Shown here piece by piece: positions 51,549 to 60,320 of a stretch of 64,000 nt of DNA. The notes under the pieces were generated by a model. That model was not told the origin of the DNA. It worked only from the letters and a program-made list of their open reading frames with translations, and did not search any database. A program made the translations under genes and the position numbers. Source of the DNA: Allopontixanthobacter confluentis (GTDB lineage Bacteria > Pseudomonadota > Alphaproteobacteria > Sphingomonadales > Sphingomonadaceae). The stretch is from positions 603,020-667,019 of the forward strand of contig NZ_WTYU01000002.1 in assembly GCF_009827615.1 (NCBI RefSeq). Reading direction: 5' to 3'. Each line of letters opens with the position of its first letter. Within the stretch, counting starts at the first letter, position 1.

Positions 51549-52607
51549 GTGAAAGCCACGCAGCGCGATTTTGCCAGTGCCGCCGTGCGCGGCGCGCGCG
51601 AATGTTCCCTGTTTTTCCTGTGCGGCCCGGATGAAGCAGGCGCATTTGCCGCAGCCTCCAGAATACTCTCGCTGCTGCCCGATCCGGGCGAACGGGTCGA
51701 ATTATCGGGCGGGGATCTGCGCAAGGATCCTGTGCGCCTGGGCGATGAAGCCCGCTCCACATCGCTGTTCGGCGACAAGCGCCATATATTGGTGAGAGCG
51801 AGCGGGGATGAAGCGCATGATGCGGTGAAAAACATGCTCGATGGCATGGACACCGGCCAGGGCGAAGTATGCCCGGTGCTGATCATCGCCACCTCGGCAA
51901 CAGATAAATCCCGCACGGCCAAGCTGCTTGAAAAGCGCAAGGACGGGATGGTGGCGATGTTCTGGCCGCCCGATCTCTCCTCGGTCACAGCGTCGGTGCG
52001 GACCATGGCAGATGCCGCTGGCCTGCGCCTGAATGGCGATATTGCCGAACGCATTGCGCGCGGTGCCGGGCTGGATGTGCGGCTGGCCCAGTCCGAAATC
52101 ACCAAGCTGGCGCTCTATCTGGATGCATCACCTGAAGGCCCGCGCAATGCTGATGCAGAAGCGCTGGAAGCCATTGGCGCGGCCACCGAAGAAGATGGCT
52201 TCATGCCGCTGGTGAATGCGGTGCTGTCGGGTGAGGCCGCAAAATTGCCGGGCGAACTGAAACGGATGCACGAATTGTCCCTCAACCCGGTTGGCCTGCT
52301 GCTGGCGCTGGAACGGCGCACGGCGCAGCTTGCGGGGCTGGCTGCCAAAATCGGCGCATCGGGCAATGCACAACAGGTGCTGACCGCGGAAAAATCGGCG
52401 CGGCGAATATTCTGGAAGGACGAACGGGACTTGTCGGTCCAGCTGCGTTTGTGGCGCGGCGCCAGCCTTGACCGGCTGGTGAACCGGCTGGTCAGCCTGC
52501 ACCGTGCCTTGTTGTCGAACAATCAGTCAGCCGAATTGCTGCTGGCGCAAGGGTTGACCCAGATTGCACGGCAGGCGGCCAGCACGGCGAACAAACGGCA
52601 CCGGTAA
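51549..52607 (+). CDS. holA: DNA polymerase III subunit delta
   Basis: A 352-residue clamp-loader subunit. It opens FASAAVRGARECSLFFLCGP and has the delta-type N-terminal region (RVELSGGDLRKDPVRLGDEA, SLFGDKRHILVRAS), then LEKRKDGMVAMFWPPDLS and EITKLALYLDASPEGPRNAD, ending with a helical collar region with LNPVGLLLALERRTAQLAGL. Its start is GTG 51549, 22 bases after the lptE stop. Length and gene order support HolA. It is convergent with the polymerase gene 29 bases away. Confidence 0.9.
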   Translation: MKATQRDFASAAVRGARECSLFFLCGPDEAGAFAAASRILSLLPDPGERVELSGGDLRKDPVRLGDEARSTSLFGDKRHILVRASGDEAHDAVKNMLDGMDTGQGEVCPVLIIATSATDKSRTAKLLEKRKDGMVAMFWPPDLSSVTASVRTMADAAGLRLNGDIAERIARGAGLDVRLAQSEITKLALYLDASPEGPRNADAEALEAIGAATEEDGFMPLVNAVLSGEAAKLPGELKRMHELSLNPVGLLLALERRTAQLAGLAAKIGASGNAQQVLTAEKSARRIFWKDERDLSVQLRLWRGASLDRLVNRLVSLHRALLSNNQSAELLLAQGLTQIARQAASTANKRHR

Positions 52608-52636
52608 GCAGGAGTGGTCGCACTTGCCGGCGCGGG

Positions 52637-54088
52637 TTAACCGCGTTTTGGCGCTGCCTTCTCGATCATTGCTTCGATCATCGCGCGCCGCCGCTGCGCT
52701 GGTGTCAGGGGCATGCTTCCCCCACCTTCTGTCGGCGCAGGCAAATGGCGGTTTTCACTCGCAAACTGCCGCAGCATATCGGCACGGGGCAGGGAAAATG
52801 CGCGGGCAAGCAGCCACATCATCGCAATTGGGCCGAGATAGAACGGCAACGATCGGGCAATGGTAATCAGCACCCCATCGCGGAAAGTGATCGTGGTGGC
52901 CGCAATCATGACGGCGTAGGTCATCAGAGACCAGTCATCTTCGCGCCGCGCAATCATCCAGCGGTAAAGGAGTGAATACAGCAGCGCAAACGCCCCGCAT
53001 TGGATGATGACACCGGCCCAGCCCAATTCATACCAGCCCGCACCGGGCAGCGACAAGGTCATGCCCAGCGGCGATCCGTAATCGAACAGGCTGAACAGCT
53101 GGATAGGAGGGCCGACCGGCTTTCCGGGCCACCATGCGCGGGGCACAGGTTCGGTGAATATCTGGAGGTTGGACAGGAAATAATCATACGTGCCGGTTCG
53201 TTGCGGCACAGCATAGACGACATATTCGAAGAATTCCTGATTGGCGAAATCCATCGTTTCATACGGGGCTGTGTCGAGATAGGCGATAGTATCGGCCGCC
53301 TGTTCGCTGGTGAATATTTCGCGCACCGCTGCGCCCCGGTCTGACACCAGCGTGGTAAAGGTAACAGCGGCAAACACCATGATCAGTGCGCTGCGCCATT
53401 CGGGCCAACGGCGGCGCTGCTGCGTCAGATACAGCACGACAATGGCAAAGGCCGCCACGATCAGCGGCCCGCGCCCCCCTGTGCCTGCGCGCAGGATAAA
53501 GAAAATGCCGAACGGGATCAGCGACCATAGCCGGAACCGGTAAAGCCACGCAAAAATCACCACGATTGGCACCAGCACCAGCTGGGCGGTGAAAAACCAT
53601 CCGTTGCCGGTGGTATTGATGGCAATGCCGGTCGACAGGTCGGTAATCATCGTGCTGCTGTCCAGCGCCCGCGTGGTCCAGTGTTCCGCCAGCGATGCCA
53701 GCGCGACAGGTGTCAGCAGTGCCGCGACGATCAGGAATGGCTTGCGGAGCATCGTGCGATGCTTGTCGTCATATTTGTCCCGCGCAAAAGCCAGCGGTTC
53801 GCGGGCGACAAAAAGCGATACGGCCACAAATGTCACCATGCCAAGATTGGCCGCGAGCAATACGGTAATCTTGTCCTGCATGGACGGCTGGAACCCGAAC
53901 TGCTGATATAGCGCGCCAAAATCGTAATATCTGGCAAGAAACGGGCGGAATGTGAAAACAATGCCGTGAAACAGCAGATAGAGCGACACCGGATGCATGA
54001 AAGACGCCGCCCGGTGCCGCAGATAGAGCGCGCAAACCGCCAGATAGATGGCCAGCGATACCAGCAGGATGATGTCATAGGCCAGCAT
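52637..54088 (-). CDS. Wzy-like polysaccharide polymerase, membrane protein
   Basis: A 483-residue protein with about ten to twelve membrane segments (first AYDIILLVSLAIYLAVCALY; later LIPFGIFFILRAGTGGRGPL and ALIMVFAAVTFTTLVSDRGA). A large loop near residues 275-355 contains DFANQEFFEYVVYAVPQRTG and PLGMTLSLPGAGWYELGWAG, as in O-antigen or capsule polymerases (oligosaccharide repeat unit polymerase type). It follows the sulfotransferase gene with 6 bases between and belongs to the exopolysaccharide locus. Low sequence conservation in this family keeps the call moderate. Confidence 0.65.
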   Translation of the reverse strand: MLAYDIILLVSLAIYLAVCALYLRHRAASFMHPVSLYLLFHGIVFTFRPFLARYYDFGALYQQFGFQPSMQDKITVLLAANLGMVTFVAVSLFVAREPLAFARDKYDDKHRTMLRKPFLIVAALLTPVALASLAEHWTTRALDSSTMITDLSTGIAINTTGNGWFFTAQLVLVPIVVIFAWLYRFRLWSLIPFGIFFILRAGTGGRGPLIVAAFAIVVLYLTQQRRRWPEWRSALIMVFAAVTFTTLVSDRGAAVREIFTSEQAADTIAYLDTAPYETMDFANQEFFEYVVYAVPQRTGTYDYFLSNLQIFTEPVPRAWWPGKPVGPPIQLFSLFDYGSPLGMTLSLPGAGWYELGWAGVIIQCGAFALLYSLLYRWMIARREDDWSLMTYAVMIAATTITFRDGVLITIARSLPFYLGPIAMMWLLARAFSLPRADMLRQFASENRHLPAPTEGGGSMPLTPAQRRRAMIEAMIEKAAPKRG

Positions 54089-54094
54089 ACAGGA

Positions 54095-55000
54095 TCAGCC
54101 CCGGCCCGCATCTTCAGCAGGCGTGCGTTCTGCGTCTGCTGAAAAATTCCAATAGACATCGTCCAGCGCATGTTCGCCAAAGGCCGCTACCGCACGCTGT
54201 TTCTGGCCCTTTGTCCAGCTGCGCCATGCGCCATGGCTAGCCTCGATCCTGCTCTTGCCGCGCACGACCGGATCTTCGAGGCCGAAATTGTGTTCCTTGC
54301 TGCCAAAATCCAGCATCGCAGGGTCAAAAGCCAGGCCGATATGGGCCATGGCCGCTGTCAGGGTTTGCTGCGGATTTTCGCATAATTCGCGGTAATCGAA
54401 CCGCGCGGCGCGGGCGCCGTGAGCTGCATGAAAGGCATTCAGCCGCGCAATCGACTGCTGCACATATACCAGCTGCGCTTCAAACGGATCAGCAATATCA
54501 TTCTGCTTCCACCCGCGCTGGTGCAGCGAATGGACGATATCGCAAGGGTGGCGATAAATGAGCAGATATTTGGGGCGGTGGCCGAACAGACGGTCGATTG
54601 CGTCGGCGCAGCCGAGATATTGCGGGGTCTTGTCCGCCCATATTGCCTTGCCTTGAGCGATGCGGAAGGCTTCGTGCAGTTCGCTGGCCTTGCGTGCCAG
54701 ATCATCACGCATGGCGTCGGCATCATAACCCAGCCCATCATAGCCTGCCTGCACCAGATCATCATCCAGCATCGCAGCATAATGGGCGATGAAAAAACTT
54801 TCCGGCGGGCAGGCAATTTCGGGATGGGAATTGAGCATCCGGCGCAGCAGCGATGTGCCGGACCGGTGTGCGCCCAGAACAAACAGCGGATGCGGGCACG
54901 CGTCATGGTCTGACACGACCACGGCGTGCTGCTGCATGATCATGCGCGGCCTGCCGATATAGGATTTTATCCGGTTATAGTGCCAGCGCAATGCGCCCAT
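54095..55000 (-). CDS. Sulfotransferase family protein
   Basis: A 301-residue enzyme. The 5'-PAPS binding loop is LFVLGAHRSGTSLLRRMLNS near residue 40, and the second PAPS motif resembles KYLLIYRHPCDIVHSLHQRG near 140 (R-x-P-x-D-x-x-x-S-like). The family moves sulfate from PAPS to sugars or proteins. In this locus it may sulfate the exopolysaccharide. No PAPS synthesis gene is nearby. ATG 55000 opens with a basic stretch; an internal ATG at 54943 is possible. Confidence 0.85.
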   Translation of the reverse strand: MGALRWHYNRIKSYIGRPRMIMQQHAVVVSDHDACPHPLFVLGAHRSGTSLLRRMLNSHPEIACPPESFFIAHYAAMLDDDLVQAGYDGLGYDADAMRDDLARKASELHEAFRIAQGKAIWADKTPQYLGCADAIDRLFGHRPKYLLIYRHPCDIVHSLHQRGWKQNDIADPFEAQLVYVQQSIARLNAFHAAHGARAARFDYRELCENPQQTLTAAMAHIGLAFDPAMLDFGSKEHNFGLEDPVVRGKSRIEASHGAWRSWTKGQKQRAVAAFGEHALDDVYWNFSADAERTPAEDAGRG

Positions 55001-55124
55001 CTGCCTTGTCCGCCCCTTCTGGCCGTCGCTTGTGCGCGGGCAGCCGTTCGGCTAATGGCGCGGGACGCGTTCGTCACGCATAATCTTGCAAAAGCTGGAG
55101 CTCGAAGGGGCGCGTTTTTTCACC

Positions 55125-56264
55125 ATGGGTCAACCAGAAATGCCTTTTCCGGTTGCCGTGATGTGGGAAAATTTCGGCCCGTCGCACCATGACCGGCTGC
55201 GTGCGCTGGCGCAGGCGGGAATGGCGGTCACGGGGATCCAGCTGTTCCCCCAATCGCGGATTTATGACTGGGAAACAGGCGGCAGCCGCAACTGGCATGA
55301 AGTCACATTGACAGACGGCAGCGGCAATCCCGGCGCGGTCCGCCTTGCCGCAAGGCTGGTTGCCGCGGTGAATGCCAGCGGCGCGCGCCATGTGTTTTTT
55401 TGCCATTATGATCTGCCCGGCGTTTTCCTTGCCAGCGTGTGGCTGCGGCTGACCGGGCGCGCCGTGTTCACTATGGCGGACAGCAAATTTGATGACGGAC
55501 CACGCAGCTGGTGGCGCGGCCCGGCCAAGCGCTTGTTTCTGGCGCCTTATCATGGCGCCATCACCGCCAGCCTGCGTTCGCGGGACTATCTGCGCCATTT
55601 CGGCATTCCGGCGGCGCGGATCGCCCTTGGCTATGACACGCTGGATATTAGGCGGCTGCGCGCCAGCGCCACCGCCGCCGATGCGCCCGAATTTTCCCAA
55701 CGCCCGTTTCTGGTGGTGGCGCGGCTGATCCCTGAAAAGAACCTGGCCGCTGGGATTAATGCTTTTGCCGCCTACCGCAAGGCGGGCGGGAGCCGGATGC
55801 TGGAATTGATCGGCGATGGCCCATTACGGGCCGCGTTGGAACAGCATGGCCGCGAACTCGGCGTTGCCAATTGGATCATATGGCGCGGCAATTGCAGCAG
55901 CGCCGATGTGCTGTCGGCCATGCGCCGCAGCCTGTGCCTTCTATTGCCCAGCCTGCAGGAAACTTACGGCCTGGTTATCATCGAGGCGCTGGCCGCAGGC
56001 TTGCCAGTGATCGTATCGCGCCGCGCGGGCGCGGTGGATATTCTGGTCGATGACGGGGTGAACGGACTGGTCATCGACCCTGAAAATGGCGCGCAGCTTC
56101 TATCCGCAATGCAGCGGCTGGATGGGGATGAAGCCCTTTACCAGCAGGCTGCCAGTGCGGCTTTCGCTTCTGCCATGCGCGGGGATACGCGCCATTTTGT
56201 GAACGGTGTGCAGACCCTTGCCGGGACCGGCGGAAAAATGTCCCCGGCCCCGGCTGTAGATTAG
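55125..56264 (+). CDS. Glycosyltransferase family 4 (GT-B)
   Basis: A 379-residue transferase. The N-terminal acceptor domain opens PFPVAVMWENFGPSHHDRLR. The linker and donor domain follow, with FLVVARLIPEKNLAAGINAF near residue 195 and MLELIGDGPLRAALEQHGRE near 225. The retaining-GT4 E-x7-E motif is in LPSLQETYGLVIIEALAAGL near 275. Sugar donor unknown. I placed the start at ATG 55125; a TTG at 55086 has coding-like sequence but no ribosome site, and an internal ATG at 55140 also fits. Lone plus-strand gene of the locus. Confidence 0.85.
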   Translation: MGQPEMPFPVAVMWENFGPSHHDRLRALAQAGMAVTGIQLFPQSRIYDWETGGSRNWHEVTLTDGSGNPGAVRLAARLVAAVNASGARHVFFCHYDLPGVFLASVWLRLTGRAVFTMADSKFDDGPRSWWRGPAKRLFLAPYHGAITASLRSRDYLRHFGIPAARIALGYDTLDIRRLRASATAADAPEFSQRPFLVVARLIPEKNLAAGINAFAAYRKAGGSRMLELIGDGPLRAALEQHGRELGVANWIIWRGNCSSADVLSAMRRSLCLLLPSLQETYGLVIIEALAAGLPVIVSRRAGAVDILVDDGVNGLVIDPENGAQLLSAMQRLDGDEALYQQAASAAFASAMRGDTRHFVNGVQTLAGTGGKMSPAPAVD

Positions 56265-56276
56265 CCCCGGCTGGGA

Positions 56277-58490
56277 TTAGCGGCGGCTGACATCCACAAA
56301 CAGGTCGCTTGTGAAAGCAGGGCTGGCCTGTGTGCCCGGGTTGAACAGGCTGACTTTCACGCTGTCTGCCGCTGCAGTTTCAGCAAACAGCAGCAGTCCA
56401 GGCAGGGCGGCTGCGAAGCTGGCACTGGCTTTGTCACCCACCTTTGCGCCGGCAATCGTGACGCTGAGTGTAGTGGTGCTGCCGGGATTGACGGCCGGAA
56501 CGCTCCGTGCGGCAAAATTGGCTGACAACGTTTCAGATGCAGCAGAAAAGAAGCCGCATTCTTCCCATCTGGCGGCGCTGGAATTGAACGCGAAGTCGAT
56601 CCAGTCACCATGTTTGTCCAGAACGCGGGTGCGCTGAACGCTGAGATTGGCACTTTGGCCTTTCACGAAACGGACATCGGCCAGATCGCCTGACTTGTAG
56701 ATCCGCAACTTCTGCCCTTCGGCAAACCCATAGGCGGCGCCGCCCGTGGGCACTGCCGCCAGCGTGGCATCATACACGCCGTCCACCGTGCTATGTGCCT
56801 GAACCACTGGCCCCGCGATACGGATTTCATCATTTTGGTTAAACGGCCCGACGTTAGCCGCGCCGTGCTGCAAATACCCCAGCGAATGGCTGAAACTGCC
56901 CAGTTCCACAAATGGCGCCGATTTGGTCGGATTATCCATGGTGTTGGGCACAGTGGTTGCCTCACTGCCGTTAATCGTCACCCGGCAGCTTTTGTCGATA
57001 TAGCCGGACCAGCGGAATGGCGCCCAGTTGCGGCCTGCCGCCTGCGCCGCGGCCGTGCGGATATGCCGTAACCGCACATGAACATTGCGCGGCGGCTGGA
57101 TGTAGATACCGGTAGGCGCGCCAGACACGGGTTTGGTCAGCGTGTCAGGGCCATATAGCAGCAGCGGATTGATGGCATCCTTCTGGTCAATAAGGGCTTC
57201 TATATCCAGATCGATATCCTGCAGCATGAAGAACAGATTGGCGGTCAGATTGATGATGCTGTCTGTCGTGCGCAGCCGCCCGCGCACCCAGTTGCCGATA
57301 TAGGCCATGCCGACATTGCGGATTTCGCAGCCGTCAAACTGGGTGACAGGTGGCTGGGTTGCGGTATCCCGCGTGGGATAGAGGTAATTATACAACTGGC
57401 CATTGGTGGGGCCGCTGCCGATGTTCATCTTGTCCGCATCCCGCCAGATGCAGCCACTGTAGCGGGCATAACGTTTGCCGGTGTCTTCATGGGCCTGATA
57501 CGCATCCCCGAATTCGCAATTATTGGCGATGATGGGGGTGTTGGTGCCAGGGTTCATGGCATTGCCATTGGTAGTCAGCAGGCGCACCCGGTCCATGGTC
57601 AGGCTGCGCGCATCATAGCCTGCCAGATACAGCAATTCGCCCCGCCAGCCGACAAAGTCTGTATCGCGCAGCACAATGTCGCCAACGTGGGTATCATGCA
57701 CTTTCAGCCCCTGATGGGTGCCGTCCCAGCCATCGCCCGTGGTGATGTTGGCTGGCCAGTCATGATTGGCGGTGCGCACCGTATTGCCGCGAAAGACCAG
57801 CCGGTGCAGTTCCACCCGGTCAATCTGCAGCGGGTTGCCGGGCGCGGGCAGTTCGTTGTTCTTATTGCCGCGCAGCAGGCAGGCATTGCCTCGCCACAAC
57901 CGGGGCGACGGGTCATTGCTGTCAAGCCACACGGTTTGCCACGATGTCTGCGGATCGCGCCCGCCCAATGCGCGGCAGTCCAGCACGGTGCGTGTGGCCG
58001 CCACGCCGCGCAGCACAAGCGTTTTGGAAATGACAATGTAATGCCCGTCAATAGCGAAATTGGCTTTGAACGGAGACGACCGGAAGGGCGCCCATAATTC
58101 ATAGCGGCCCTGCCCGAACCTGACTTCGGCAGCGGCCACTGCCTGCGCATAATCAATCGCTGCCTGAATGGCGGGCTGGTCATTCTGCCCCGCAATGGCA
58201 CGCGCCCCGGCCTGTTCGACATAAATGGCGCTGCCTTGCGCCAGCAGGCGGAATATCCGGTTGTCCGCCGAACGGAACGCAAACCGTGGATGCGTGCCCA
58301 GCAGGCTGGCGGTGCATTGCGCATCATGCACATAGGTGCCTGCGCCCATGCCTTCAACGGAATAGCCAGTGCTTTCCAGCCGGTTCAGGCTGGCCGGAAT
58401 GGCGCGCCCCTGCATGGCGGAAAACAGGGCTGGCTGGGACATCAGGGCCTGGCGGGCAAGCCCGCGTGCGGCCAGATCCGGGCCGCTCAT
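56277..58490 (-). CDS. Parallel beta-helix (pectate-lyase/tailspike-like) protein
   Basis: A 737-residue protein without a signal peptide. Residues about 100-130 (QNDQPAIQAAIDYAQAVAAA, then EVRFGQGRYEL) match the head of Pectate_lyase_3 domains of phage tailspikes and glycan lyases (ND-x-x-AIQAAID...V-F-x-x-G-x-Y). Many Asn-rich and hydrophobic turns follow to about 480 (RLVFRGNTVRTANHD, IVLRDTDFVGWRGELLYLAG, QFDGCEIRNVGMAYIGNWVR), typical of right-handed beta-helix rungs. The C-terminus is a beta-rich domain (STTTLSVTIAGAKVGDKASA). Translation starts at 58490 within the end of the upstream gene (ATGA). Depolymerase or modifying role is inferred. Confidence 0.65.
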   Translation of the reverse strand: MSGPDLAARGLARQALMSQPALFSAMQGRAIPASLNRLESTGYSVEGMGAGTYVHDAQCTASLLGTHPRFAFRSADNRIFRLLAQGSAIYVEQAGARAIAGQNDQPAIQAAIDYAQAVAAAEVRFGQGRYELWAPFRSSPFKANFAIDGHYIVISKTLVLRGVAATRTVLDCRALGGRDPQTSWQTVWLDSNDPSPRLWRGNACLLRGNKNNELPAPGNPLQIDRVELHRLVFRGNTVRTANHDWPANITTGDGWDGTHQGLKVHDTHVGDIVLRDTDFVGWRGELLYLAGYDARSLTMDRVRLLTTNGNAMNPGTNTPIIANNCEFGDAYQAHEDTGKRYARYSGCIWRDADKMNIGSGPTNGQLYNYLYPTRDTATQPPVTQFDGCEIRNVGMAYIGNWVRGRLRTTDSIINLTANLFFMLQDIDLDIEALIDQKDAINPLLLYGPDTLTKPVSGAPTGIYIQPPRNVHVRLRHIRTAAAQAAGRNWAPFRWSGYIDKSCRVTINGSEATTVPNTMDNPTKSAPFVELGSFSHSLGYLQHGAANVGPFNQNDEIRIAGPVVQAHSTVDGVYDATLAAVPTGGAAYGFAEGQKLRIYKSGDLADVRFVKGQSANLSVQRTRVLDKHGDWIDFAFNSSAARWEECGFFSAASETLSANFAARSVPAVNPGSTTTLSVTIAGAKVGDKASASFAAALPGLLLFAETAAADSVKVSLFNPGTQASPAFTSDLFVDVSRR

Positions 58491-58918
58491 TGCGACACCC
58501 TGTATGCCACTGTGCCGGCATATATGGCGATATCGAGATAAAGCTGCGCGCCGGCTTCGCTTTCATCCCAGACCGGTTCGCAGGCATTGCCGGTGAAGCG
58601 GCCCCATTCGCCGCCAGCTACGGTAATCGGCAGCTTGGTTGTGCCGCCATCGACGGACCGGCGCATTTGCACGCTGCCAATCCAGTCACCGGTTAATTGC
58701 ACCATCACTGGGCGGCCAACCACGGGCACGAATGGCCCGGCAATGCGATTGCTGTTGGCAGAGCCGGACAGCGCATCGGGCGCTGCCGGGCTGGCGATGG
58801 TGGTGGGCAAGGGCGTGGTTTCACTGGCGACCGCCAGCATGCCTGCCCCGTCAGCAAAGCCAATCGCGCTGGCAGTGACATAGCCTGCTGGTATTTTGAT
58901 CGAATTCGATTCGTACAT
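58487..58918 (-). CDS. Small phage-structural-like protein upstream of the beta-helix gene
   Basis: A 143-residue protein without signal peptide or membrane segment. It opens MYESNSIKIPAGYVTASAIG and later has SVQMRRSVDGGTTKLPITVA and GEWGRFTGNACEPVWDESEA. SVDGGTTK and WDESEAGAQLYLD resemble small tail or head-associated proteins of phages in wording, but I cannot name a family. AGGAAG lies 5 bases before ATG 58918; the stop overlaps the beta-helix start, so both are made together. It may chaperone or trimerise the beta-helix protein. Confidence 0.5.
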   Translation of the reverse strand: MYESNSIKIPAGYVTASAIGFADGAGMLAVASETTPLPTTIASPAAPDALSGSANSNRIAGPFVPVVGRPVMVQLTGDWIGSVQMRRSVDGGTTKLPITVAGGEWGRFTGNACEPVWDESEAGAQLYLDIAIYAGTVAYRVSQ

Positions 58919-59075
58919 GGTTGCTTCCTGATAATTTTGGAACCATATCGGTTAATAAGGGAATTGCGTGTAGGAAAATACTTTGTGGAACGGGCCGCTA
59001 TTTCCCGCTTTTCAGGCCATCATCCTGCGCAGCCCACTTGGCAATCGGACGCAAATCCGTAAGGCCGTAACTTCG

Positions 59076-60320
59076 ATGCAAGTGGCCGTTTTCCATCCTG
59101 GTGTTCAGCACAGCTGGCAAACCGCTCTTGCATTGCAGGATCTGGGGCGGCTGGAATGGTATGCGACCAGTATTTTCCGCCGCGCAGACCGGTTTCCCTT
59201 TACGCTTGAAAATCTGCTGCCGGGGGCGCTGGGCCGGGCAACACGGCGGGAATTTTCGCGTTTCGATTTTCCCCAGCTTGCCGATGCCCGCATCATCACG
59301 CCGGGCAGCACTGCAGAATGGATTGAACGGCTGACAGCGCGGGCCGGGTTTCTGGGCCCGTCGCGGCGGATAAATGACCTGGGCAATGACCTGTTCGCCC
59401 GCGCGCTGGAACGCGAGATACGCACCGATATTCCCTATGCAGTATGGGGCTATAACAGCGCGTCACAGCGCGTTTTTGCGACTGCCAAAGCATGCGGGCG
59501 TTTGGCGATTCTCGACCGCACCATTGGCGACTGGCGCTATTTCAACCACCAGCTGGAGATTATCCGCCAGACCCATGCCGACTGGTTCATTCCGGGGGTG
59601 GAGCCGCAGAACGCCCAGCGCATCGCCCGGGATGATGCGGAATACAGCCTGGCTGATGTCATCCTGTGCGGCAGCGAATTTGCGGCTGCAACGGTGCGCC
59701 AGTTTGCAGGAAGCCCGGACATCGCGGAAAAGCTGCGCGTGCTGCCCTATTGTTTTGATGAAGCATTGTTCGGCAATATGCCCGCGCCTGCCCCTGTGCC
59801 AAAGTCAGGCCCGGTCAAATTCCTGTTCACCGGGCTGGCGGGGCTGCGCAAGGGCTTCCACCACGTGCTGGAAGCAATCGCGCAATTGCCGCGCAGCGAC
59901 GCGGAACTGACGGTGGTCGGCCAGTTGAGCATCCCCGATGCCATCTTCGCCCGCTATGCCGACCGGATCACCTACCGGCGAACGGTCCCCCGCTCGGAAA
60001 TGCCGGCCATCATGGCGGACCATCATGCATTGCTGTTTCCCAGCTATTTCGAAGGATCGGCGCTGACGCTGGTGGAAGGGCTGGCATCGGGTCTGGCGCT
60101 CATCCAGACGTCCCAATCCGGCAATGGCGTGACGCCGGATACCGGTATTTGCCTGGCGAAACCCGGCACAAGCGAACTGCTCGGCGCCATGCGCCAGATG
60201 ATTGACGACCGTGACCGTCTTGATGCCATGCGCGTTGCCGCCCAGCACGAGGCGCAGCGCTACCGCTTCGCACAATATCGACACGGCATCAGCCAGCTAC
60301 TGGTTGATCTGGCCTGCTAA
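59076..60320 (+). CDS. Glycosyltransferase family 4 (GT-B)
   Basis: A 414-residue transferase. It opens MQVAVFHPGVQHSWQTALAL; the donor half holds VKFLFTGLAGLRKGFHHVLE near residue 255 and ELTVVGQLSIPDAIFARYAD near 280. The E-x7-E motif is FPSYFEGSALTLVEGLASGL near 320. The sugar is unknown. The first in-frame ATG upstream (58983) would add 31 residues with no ribosome site, so 59076 is preferred. It is convergent with the flippase gene, overlapping it by 4 bases. Confidence 0.85.
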   Translation: MQVAVFHPGVQHSWQTALALQDLGRLEWYATSIFRRADRFPFTLENLLPGALGRATRREFSRFDFPQLADARIITPGSTAEWIERLTARAGFLGPSRRINDLGNDLFARALEREIRTDIPYAVWGYNSASQRVFATAKACGRLAILDRTIGDWRYFNHQLEIIRQTHADWFIPGVEPQNAQRIARDDAEYSLADVILCGSEFAAATVRQFAGSPDIAEKLRVLPYCFDEALFGNMPAPAPVPKSGPVKFLFTGLAGLRKGFHHVLEAIAQLPRSDAELTVVGQLSIPDAIFARYADRITYRRTVPRSEMPAIMADHHALLFPSYFEGSALTLVEGLASGLALIQTSQSGNGVTPDTGICLAKPGTSELLGAMRQMIDDRDRLDAMRVAAQHEAQRYRFAQYRHGISQLLVDLAC

